A stretch of DNA of 14,495 bases from JAFLCA01 sp041907145 (GTDB taxonomy: Bacteria > Bdellovibrionota_C > UBA2361 > JAFLCA01): NCBI GenBank assembly GCA_041907145.1, contig JAYRHW010000059.1, positions 1 to 14,495 on the forward strand. Direction: 5' to 3'. Of this stretch, positions 1 to 5,023 are shown in pieces (positions within the stretch are counted from its first letter, which is position 1; each line of letters starts with the position of its first letter). The notes under the pieces are model-generated. The model did not search any database. It was given only the letters and a program-made list of their open reading frames with translations, and was not told the DNA's origin. The position numbers were made by a program, and so were the translations under genes.

Positions 1-69
1 CTAGGCGCAAGCCATGGACGCAACTATTAGTCCCACAAAGTTAAGTAGTAGATACGCTGAAAATGTCAT
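1..69 (-). CDS. Possible 22-residue hydrophobic membrane peptide
   Basis: A complete reading frame runs from an ATG at 69-67 to a TAG that falls exactly on bases 3-1, giving 22 residues that begin MTFSAYLLLN and end ASMACA. The middle is almost wholly hydrophobic (Leu, Phe, Val, Ile, Ala), enough for one membrane-spanning helix, with one Cys near the end. A clear GGAGG lies 4 nt before the ATG, and the frame starts 21 nt after the stop of the NADH dehydrogenase gene, so it would be the third gene of the doxX-ndh transcript. Small single-helix proteins that accompany respiratory enzymes are known in bacteria, but I recognise no family here. Alternatives are a leader peptide for a gene just outside the window, or a chance frame behind a ribosome site. 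The ribosome site and hydrophobicity are seen; the function is unknown. Confidence 0.45.
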   Translation of the reverse strand: MTFSAYLLLNFVGLIVASMACA

Positions 70-73
70 AAGT

Positions 74-78
74 CCTCC
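74..78 (-). promoter_or_regulatory. Ribosome binding site of the 22-residue frame
   Basis: GGAGG on the minus strand, 4 nt before the ATG at 69. It lies in the 21-nt gap after the NADH dehydrogenase stop, so it is not needed by any longer gene in the window. This is the main argument that the tiny frame is translated. Confidence 0.5.
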
Positions 79-90
79 GTACAAAAAGTC

Positions 91-1455
91 TTACTGTGCT
101 GTCATGGGTTGCTCAGCTGTCCCCGGAATAGCTGCAAGGCCAATATCATGATTGATGGGGGAGGCCGTAGTAAGTCGCAACTCCGATCGGACGCTTCGCT
201 GCGGCGGGAGCTGCACGGTGTCTTTGGAGAACAGCACATCAAGCGTCCAATTGAGCGCTACCCTGATGCGCTTTTCCATGCGCGGAAGTTTCATGAGATA
301 GATGCTGCGCCATAGCCACCAGGCAATGAATCCGGAGAAGCGCAAACCAAAGATTTGTGCCACGCCGCGTCTCGCGCCCAATGAAGCAAGCTGCCCCAGA
401 GCTTTAAAATGAAATGGCTCTGGCTTGCTCCCGTCGATGACATTGATAATGTTGCGAGCAGCGCGGCGCGCCTCGCGGATGGCGTGCTGCGCCGTTGGGG
501 GATAGTAACCACCGGCGGAATCGGGAATTGCCGCGCAATCGCCTAATGCCCAAACTCCCTGTTGGTCACGCACCTGCAAGGTCGCGTCAACAAGCACCTT
601 GCCTCTCAATTTGGCACAATCGAGACCATCAAGAAGCGGATGAGGAGCGCTGCCGGCTGTCCATACCAGTGTGCAAGTCTCGAATTTTGACCCGTCAGAG
701 AGTTTAGCCATTCGATTCTCAAATCCCTGAACTCGGGTGTTGAGTTTGATCTCCATGCCCCGTTCGCCCAGAATTGTCCCGGCATATTCACCGAGCGGCG
801 CAGACAGCTCTGGTAACAGCGTCGGTCCGGAATGCACTAGTATTACCTTAATATCTTTCTTTTGAAGGTTGGAGTAATTGGGTAAAGCCGCCAACAGGAA
901 GTCTTGCATTGCTGCAGCAGTTTCGACGCCGGCGAACCCTCCTCCCGCCACAACGAATGTCAACAGCCTGTCACGAATCGATTTGCAGCATTCAAAGTCA
1001 GCTTCCTCAAGGAGCGCTATCATTTGATTGCGAAGGTGCGTGGCATCGCCCAGTGACTTCATCGTCAAAGCATTTTGGGCAAGCCCGGGCAAATCAAAAA
1101 AGTGTGCAACATTTCCCAGTGCCAGTACCAAGTGATCGAATCGAAGCTCGTGCGCATGGAACTCGTCCCCATGAGAAACGTGGACGACTTTCCGCTGTAA
1201 ATCGATGCGATCGAGCGAACCGCAGAAGAACTTAACTCTCTTAAGCAATTTGTGAATTGGGTTCACAATGTCAGTCGGGTCCAGGTCACTTGCGGCAACT
1301 TCATGGAGCATCGGGGTAAACAGCAGGAAGTTTTCCCGGTTCACCAAGGTGACCTCTACGTCTTGGCGCCTCGCGATCAGACGATCCAACTCCAGGGCAG
1401 TATAGATTCCAGCGAAACCGCCGCCCAAAATTACTATTTGTCTTGCTGCGCTCAT
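91..1455 (-). CDS. ndh: Type II NADH:quinone oxidoreductase (NDH-2)
   Basis: A single-subunit, FAD-containing NADH dehydrogenase of the inner membrane that passes electrons from NADH to quinone without pumping protons. The 454-residue chain has the N-terminal FAD-binding GGGFAG (11-16), a second dinucleotide fold for NADH with GGGFAGVE (171-178), the late FAD motif ALGDCA (303-308), and PPTAQHA (319-325) near the quinone side. The C-terminal part (about 370-412) is rich in Trp, Leu, Arg and Lys, as in the amphipathic membrane anchor of this family. The length is normal. A longer frame opens at a TTG at 1500, but that would overlap doxX and lacks a ribosome site, whereas ATG 1455 has AAGGAAGAG 6 nt upstream. 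It lies 22 nt after doxX, so the two are probably co-transcribed from the ECF-type promoter at 2042-2071. Confidence 0.93.
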   Translation of the reverse strand: MSAARQIVILGGGFAGIYTALELDRLIARRQDVEVTLVNRENFLLFTPMLHEVAASDLDPTDIVNPIHKLLKRVKFFCGSLDRIDLQRKVVHVSHGDEFHAHELRFDHLVLALGNVAHFFDLPGLAQNALTMKSLGDATHLRNQMIALLEEADFECCKSIRDRLLTFVVAGGGFAGVETAAAMQDFLLAALPNYSNLQKKDIKVILVHSGPTLLPELSAPLGEYAGTILGERGMEIKLNTRVQGFENRMAKLSDGSKFETCTLVWTAGSAPHPLLDGLDCAKLRGKVLVDATLQVRDQQGVWALGDCAAIPDSAGGYYPPTAQHAIREARRAARNIINVIDGSKPEPFHFKALGQLASLGARRGVAQIFGLRFSGFIAWWLWRSIYLMKLPRMEKRIRVALNWTLDVLFSKDTVQLPPQRSVRSELRLTTASPINHDIGLAAIPGTAEQPMTAQ

Positions 1456-1461
1456 ACGCGA

Positions 1462-1470
1462 CTCTTCCTT
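1462..1470 (-). promoter_or_regulatory. Ribosome binding site fixing the ndh start
   Basis: AAGGAAGAG on the minus strand, 6 nt before ATG 1455 and just downstream of the doxX stop. It decides for ATG 1455 over the in-frame TTG at 1500. Confidence 0.8.
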
Positions 1471-1477
1471 TGCTAAA

Positions 1478-1987
1478 TTATTTGCATCCACATTCGCCAA
1501 TCTTTCTGCAAAGTACCCTCTTAAGCAGCTGATCTAGAGAAATTAGCCCGGGCCCGAATGCCCATACCAATGCCGAGGTAAGCAGGAAGAAGAACGGCTC
1601 AGCCGTAATGAAGCCAGACGGCTCGACGAAAAGGTTGAAGAGCTTTGCGCGATCCTCGACAACACTGAGATAGGCTACCAGCATATTTACCGAGAGCAGC
1701 ATGCCGATTGGCCTCGAGAACAGGCCGAGGACGAGGAGGACTCCTCCCATGCACTCTAGTCCTCCCACGAACCACGCATTCAGGGCCGGGAAGGGGATGC
1801 CCAGGGAGGCAAAGAACTCGACTACTCCGGCGTGGTTGACAAGCTTGCCCTGGCCGGTCAGAACGAACTTCCAACCCCAATGTAATCGGAATAGCAAGAG
1901 TAGGACTGGCTGCAGCCAGAGGCCGGAGACTGCTACAAGTTTGTAGGCTTTTAGCGCGAGGGCTATACGACGGTCATCGGTCAGCAT
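1478..1987 (-). CDS. DoxX-family integral membrane protein
   Basis: A 169-residue protein with four predicted membrane helices (about 15-35, 70-90, 95-115 and 130-152) and features of the DoxX/DoxD-like family: a HWGWKF segment after helix 1, a conserved-looking GGLECMGGVLLVLGLFSR stretch in helix 2, and an acidic loop (VVEDRAK). Family members are small membrane proteins tied to quinone-linked thiosulfate oxidation in archaea and to oxidative-stress complexes in mycobacteria; the exact reaction of this one cannot be read from sequence. The cytoplasmic-side tail ends with three cysteines (160, 166 and 168, in CRKIGECGCK), an unusual thiol cluster. The ATG has GGGAG 7 nt upstream. It is the first gene of the operon with ndh and sits behind the minus-strand ECF-like promoter, with an expected leader of about 50 nt. 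Confidence 0.85.
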   Translation of the reverse strand: MLTDDRRIALALKAYKLVAVSGLWLQPVLLLLFRLHWGWKFVLTGQGKLVNHAGVVEFFASLGIPFPALNAWFVGGLECMGGVLLVLGLFSRPIGMLLSVNMLVAYLSVVEDRAKLFNLFVEPSGFITAEPFFFLLTSALVWAFGPGLISLDQLLKRVLCRKIGECGCK

Positions 1988-2041
1988 GCAATTTCTCCCA
2001 TAAATTCAGGTTTGTAGCAGCGCTAGGCAGCTCACTACAGC

Positions 2042-2071
2042 TTAGTAGCTCCAGAAGGCATTTTGTTACAC
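2042..2071 (-). promoter_or_regulatory. ECF-type promoter of the doxX-ndh operon
   Basis: On the minus strand the sequence reads GTGTAACAA (2071-2063), 13 nt, then GCTACTAA (2049-2042). This equals TGTAAC-N16-CTACTA, with the AAC core typical of ECF -35 elements and an ECF-like spacing. The same two boxes at the same spacing occur on the other strand at 2088-2117, before the sigma gene. Transcription would start near 2036, giving doxX a leader of about 50 nt. The match between the two copies is seen; recognition by the adjacent sigma factor is inferred. Confidence 0.65.
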
Positions 2072-2096
2072 GCCATCCGAATTTCGGGTGTAACAA
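2063..2096. repeat. Perfect 9-bp inverted repeat between divergent promoters
   Basis: TTGTTACAC (2063-2071) and GTGTAACAA (2088-2096) form a perfect inverted repeat around 16 nt. The arms coincide with the two outward-facing -35 boxes. Inside is an off-centre palindrome, CCGAA-T-TTCGG (2077-2087), which does not belong to either promoter and could be a separate protein-binding site. The repeat is best read as two back-to-back -35 elements rather than as an RNA hairpin. Confidence 0.7.
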
Positions 2097-2117
2097 GCGC
2101 CGCTCTTAGGCTACTAA
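2088..2117 (+). promoter_or_regulatory. ECF-type promoter of the sigma/anti-sigma operon
   Basis: GTGTAACAA (2088-2096), 13 nt, then GCTACTAA (2110-2117), identical in boxes and spacing to the minus-strand copy before doxX; the two 13-nt spacers differ at most positions. This implies autoregulation of the sigma gene. Transcription would start near 2123, so in-frame starts at TTG 2063 and ATG 2117 would lie upstream of the message and can be set aside. Confidence 0.65.
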
Positions 2118-2164
2118 TGAGGGTGGAATTAAACCTGACTTGTTACCTCGCTTCGCTGTCCTCG

Positions 2165-2797
2165 ATGTCCCTAAGGCTAGATTTGAATATCGCATCACCG
2201 CCAAAATCCCGTCCGCCTGTTGAGGAATTGAACTCCTGGGTGGAGGAGCATTTTGATTATCTGTACAAGTATGCCTTCCGCTTCGTACGTTCCGAGGAGC
2301 GGGCGGAGGACTTGGTGCAAGAGACGTTCCTTTCAGCGACCGAGGCATTTTCGCGCTTTGAGGGCCGTTCAAGTCCCAGGACCTGGCTCACGAGTATTTT
2401 GCGCCATAAAATTTTAGATGGTTTCCGGAAGAAGAACCGCGAAGAGCCGATCGATTTTGAGGCATTGGAACAAGAGCCCCTTTCGAAACTCTTTGACAAC
2501 AACGAACACTGGCATCGAGAGACTGGGCCTCGGCAGTGGGGAAGTGCTCCGGATGCCGCCTTGAAGCAAAAGCAGTTCTTCGAAGTATTGGAAGCTTGTT
2601 TGAGCAAGCTTCCGGAAAAAATGCGCCACATATTCTTGCTGCGTGAGCTTGAAGGCTGTGACCGCGAGGAGATTTGCAAGGAGCTTGCGATCAAGTCATC
2701 AAATGTCGGTGTAGTGCTGCATAGGGCCCGCCTGGCCTTGCAATATTGTCTTCAAACTAATTGGTTCGAGACTGCGATCGCAGGAGCCAAGTCATGA
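2165..2797 (+). CDS. ECF-type RNA polymerase sigma factor
   Basis: A 210-residue sigma-70-family factor with only regions 2 and 4, the ECF layout. Region 2 spans about 30-95 (HFDYLYKYAF, then the core-binding AEDLVQETFL at 47-56 and RTWLTSILRHKILD at 72-85). Region 4 spans about 140-195 (LPEKMRHIFLLRELEG, then the helix-turn-helix EEICKELAIKSSNVGVVLHR). The linker is fairly long and contains Trp and Pro (EHWHRETGPRQWG). The frame is open further upstream, but ATG 2165 is the first ATG downstream of the predicted transcription start. It lacks a clear ribosome site, and TTG 2183, with AAGG 6 nt before it, is an alternative. The stop overlaps the anti-sigma start as ATGA. It probably directs its own operon and doxX-ndh. 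Confidence 0.86.
   Translation: MSLRLDLNIASPPKSRPPVEELNSWVEEHFDYLYKYAFRFVRSEERAEDLVQETFLSATEAFSRFEGRSSPRTWLTSILRHKILDGFRKKNREEPIDFEALEQEPLSKLFDNNEHWHRETGPRQWGSAPDAALKQKQFFEVLEACLSKLPEKMRHIFLLRELEGCDREEICKELAIKSSNVGVVLHRARLALQYCLQTNWFETAIAGAKS
2782..2786 (+). promoter_or_regulatory. Ribosome binding site of the anti-sigma gene
   Basis: AGGAG, 7 nt before ATG 2794, inside the end of the sigma gene. It supports the ATG at 2794 over an in-frame TTG at 2761, and indicates coupled translation of the pair. Confidence 0.8.
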
Positions 2798-3036
2798 TCT
2801 CCTGCAAGCGCGCGACAGAGTTAATTTCAAAACGTATGGAAGAACCGCTGACTGTCGGCGAGGAGTTATCGCTCAAACTGCATCTATTTATTTGCGAGTT
2901 TTGCGAAAAGTTCAAGCAGCAGGCCGAGATGATCAGAAGCGCCCTCGGGCGCGGCATAACGGAGTTGCCGGGCGAAGCTAAGCCACCCGAAGGCGCCAAG
3001 GAGCGATTGAAGAAATTGCTTGATGGCAAAAGTTAG
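2794..3036 (+). CDS. Small soluble zinc-type anti-sigma factor (zf-HC2)
   Basis: An 80-residue protein that should bind and hold the neighbouring sigma factor inactive. It carries the anti-sigma zinc signature Cys4-x25-His30-x3-Cys34-x2-Cys37 (HLFICEFC at 30-37). There is no membrane helix and the rest is a short charged helical tail, so unlike many anti-sigma factors it must act in the cytoplasm. In related soluble ZAS proteins (RsrA type) the zinc-bound thiols are oxidised and release the sigma factor. A similar thiol or redox switch is plausible here because the presumed target operon encodes DoxX and NADH dehydrogenase, but it is inferred. The ATG overlaps the sigma stop (ATGA), the usual 1:1 arrangement of such pairs. 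Confidence 0.86.
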   Translation: MISCKRATELISKRMEEPLTVGEELSLKLHLFICEFCEKFKQQAEMIRSALGRGITELPGEAKPPEGAKERLKKLLDGKS

Positions 3037-3058
3037 GGCTCTGTACGCACTCTTAATT

Positions 3059-3115
3059 CCGGTGAGCGGGTGATTACGGCGGTCGCTCAGCACAAGGAGG
3101 TGCTTAGGTAACCGG
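3059..3115. terminator. Inverted repeats between convergent genes; possible terminator
   Basis: The gap between the anti-sigma gene and rsmD, which converge, holds TGAGCG/CGCTCA (3063-3068 and 3084-3089), AGCAC/GTGCT with a 6-nt loop (3089-3093 and 3100-3104) and an enclosing CCGGT/ACCGG (3059-3063 and 3111-3115). There is no T-run on either strand, so it is not a standard intrinsic terminator. It may only help separate the two transcripts. Confidence 0.25.
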
Positions 3116-3652
3116 AGAGTAAAATACCAATAGAGTGTTGCCGTACTTGCGAGAATTTTGCTCGCAAAAAGCTTTCAGCGATAATGGCTCGTACTCGGAA
3201 GGGTCGATTTGCACGATGATAAGGCCGTTCGGCTTTAGAAGTTCAGGTCGTTCCGCAAGGGTATGCATAGCCTCAATCCAAATTCCCTCGTACTGAGGCG
3301 GAGCGATATAAATCAAATCAAAGCGATCTTTAGTGCGCCTAAGATAACTAAAAGCATCTGTGTTCAGGACGCTGGCCCGTTCAGCGAGGCGTGTGGTCTT
3401 AAGATTAGCCTGAATAGTTTTGAAGGCGTTGTTGTTTAAATCAATGAAGGTGCAGTGCGCTGCTCCTTGACTCAGGGCTTCAATGCCGACACTGCCGCTT
3501 CCAGCAAACATGTCCAGCACAGAGATGCCTTCGATGCGAGGACGTAGAATATCGAAGAGCGCTGTTTTGACTCGATCCAGAATCGGGCGCGTGCTATCGC
3601 CGGGAACAGCCAAAAGCTTGGTGCCGCGGGCTGAGCCGGAAACTACGCGCAT
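3104..3652 (-). CDS. rsmD: RsmD-family 16S rRNA (guanine-N2) methyltransferase
   Basis: A 182-residue Rossmann-fold, SAM-dependent methyltransferase of the family that makes m2G966 in 16S rRNA. The family N-terminus MRVVSGSARGTKL and the segment RPILDRVKTALFDIL (22-36) are typical, followed by SAM motif I LDMFAGSGSVGIEAL (46-60) and an acidic Asp at the end of beta-2 (FIDLN, 69-73). Motif IV, normally (D/N)PPY in this family, reads APPQY (117-121), so the usual acidic or amide residue is replaced by Ala. I believe some phyla naturally carry this form, but cannot check. It starts 18 nt after the E2 stop and is probably the last gene of the dehydrogenase operon. The start context has only a weak ribosome site. 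Confidence 0.85.
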   Translation of the reverse strand: MRVVSGSARGTKLLAVPGDSTRPILDRVKTALFDILRPRIEGISVLDMFAGSGSVGIEALSQGAAHCTFIDLNNNAFKTIQANLKTTRLAERASVLNTDAFSYLRRTKDRFDLIYIAPPQYEGIWIEAMHTLAERPELLKPNGLIIVQIDPSEYEPLSLKAFCEQNSRKYGNTLLVFYSPVT

Positions 3653-3670
3653 AAGCTGCCGTCTAAAGCT

Positions 3671-4993
3671 CTAATAGAGCGGACGATCCATGTCCCAGTT
3701 TTCCAAGTAATTGCGCAGGAAGGCTAGGTACTGACCACCCAGGGCTCCATCAACAATGCGGTGATCGTAAGAAAGAGTGAGGTAACACATTTCGCGGATT
3801 GCGATCATATCATCAATGACCACTGGGCGCTTGACGATCGCCCCGAGACAGAGAATTGCCACCTGCGGCTGGTTGATAATCGGCGTGCCGATAATCGTGC
3901 CGAACACCCCGGGATTAGTGACCGTGAAGGTTCCGCCCGCCACATCATCCGGGAGTAGCTTTTTGTTTCGGGCGCGCTGAGCCAAGTCATTGAGGCTGCG
4001 GGCAAGTCCGATGAAGTTCTTCTCTTCGGCGCGCTTGATGACTGGAACAATCAGGCCTGTATTGCCCAATGCCACGGCGCAGCCGAGGTTCACATTGCGC
4101 TTAAGGATGATCTTCTTGCCGTCAATCGAACAATTTACATACGGATACTCGATCAGTCCTCGCACCGCGGCTTCCAGGAAGAACGGCGTAAAGCTTAGGT
4201 TAAAGCCTTCTTTAGCTTGAAACTCTCCCTTATGTTTAGCGCGCCACTTTGAAATGTTCGTTACATCTACTTCCTGCACGGAGTACACATGCGGACTGGT
4301 ATGCTTGGAGCGCACCATGTGATCGGCGATAGCCTGGCGCATGTTGTCCATAGGCACAATCTTGGTGCCGTCATCCTGCCATCCCAAGTCCGGCATAGAT
4401 GCGGGGCCAGGGGTAGGACGCGAGGCGGCAGGCTTAGCTGCGGCTACTGGCTGCGCCGCCGGGCGTGACTGGCTGCCGCGGCTGTTTACGTAGGCAAGCA
4501 AATCTTCCTTATTGACTCGACCGCCCTGACCGGAGCCATGAATGCCGGCTAGTTCCTGAGTCGAGACTCCATGCTTTTCAGCCAGACTGCGGACCAATGG
4601 GGAAAAGAACTTGCCCGCGTCTGAGTGAGCTACGTGAGCAGAGCCGTTGGCTGCCGCTGGACGCGAGGTTTCAGCAACTGGAGTGACAGTTGCCGGTTTG
4701 GCCTCCACCTTCGGCGCGGCGGCAGCGACTGGAGCAGCTTTGGCTGCAGAGCCATTCGCCGTATCGATAACCGCTATCTTGGTCTTCACAGGCACGACGT
4801 CCTGTTCCTTGGCGATAATCTCTACCAGCACGCCGCTGGCCGGCGAGGGGATCTCCGAGTCCACTTTATCGGTAGAAATTTCGAGTATGATTTCATCCTT
4901 TTCGACTTTGTCGCCAATCTGCTTGCGCCACTTAGAAACCGTTGCTTCCGCAATCGATTCGCCCATCTGTGGCATGACCATATCAACTTTCAT
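3671..4993 (-). CDS. 2-oxoacid dehydrogenase E2, dihydrolipoamide acyltransferase
   Basis: The core component that takes the acyl group from E1 on a swinging lipoyl arm and passes it to CoA. The 440-residue layout is complete: one lipoyl domain (1-78) with lipoylated Lys43 in STDKVDSE; an Ala/Pro linker; a peripheral-subunit-binding domain (about 128-168, FFSPLVRSLAEKHGV); a second linker; and the catalytic domain (about 212-440) with active-site DHRIVDG (His411, Asp415). The lipoyl and catalytic sequences look closer to branched-chain or acetoin-type E2 than to the multi-lipoyl E. coli pyruvate enzyme, so the substrate is not settled. ATG 4993 is preferred over an in-frame GTG at 4999 because AAAGGG lies 5 nt before the ATG. 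It follows E1 by 30 nt. Confidence 0.93.
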   Translation of the reverse strand: MKVDMVMPQMGESIAEATVSKWRKQIGDKVEKDEIILEISTDKVDSEIPSPASGVLVEIIAKEQDVVPVKTKIAVIDTANGSAAKAAPVAAAAPKVEAKPATVTPVAETSRPAAANGSAHVAHSDAGKFFSPLVRSLAEKHGVSTQELAGIHGSGQGGRVNKEDLLAYVNSRGSQSRPAAQPVAAAKPAASRPTPGPASMPDLGWQDDGTKIVPMDNMRQAIADHMVRSKHTSPHVYSVQEVDVTNISKWRAKHKGEFQAKEGFNLSFTPFFLEAAVRGLIEYPYVNCSIDGKKIILKRNVNLGCAVALGNTGLIVPVIKRAEEKNFIGLARSLNDLAQRARNKKLLPDDVAGGTFTVTNPGVFGTIIGTPIINQPQVAILCLGAIVKRPVVIDDMIAIREMCYLTLSYDHRIVDGALGGQYLAFLRNYLENWDMDRPLY

Positions 4994-5023
4994 AGGCACC
5001 CTTTCTTAGGAGGAGACGGATTA

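Noticed and set aside
2063..2096. RNA hairpin or terminator formed by the 9-bp inverted repeat
   Set aside because: No T-run follows, and the arms are explained better as two divergent -35 boxes because each is followed by an identical -10 box at the same distance.
2139..2147. Third copy of a TTGTTAC-like half site in the sigma leader
   Set aside because: It matches seven bases of the -35 arm, but no GCTACTAA lies 13 nt away in the matching direction, so it is not a third promoter.
2257..2694. 145-residue minus-strand frame opposite the sigma factor
   Set aside because: The plus strand carries both sigma regions; the minus-strand product is Ser/Lys/Arg-rich without recognisable features.
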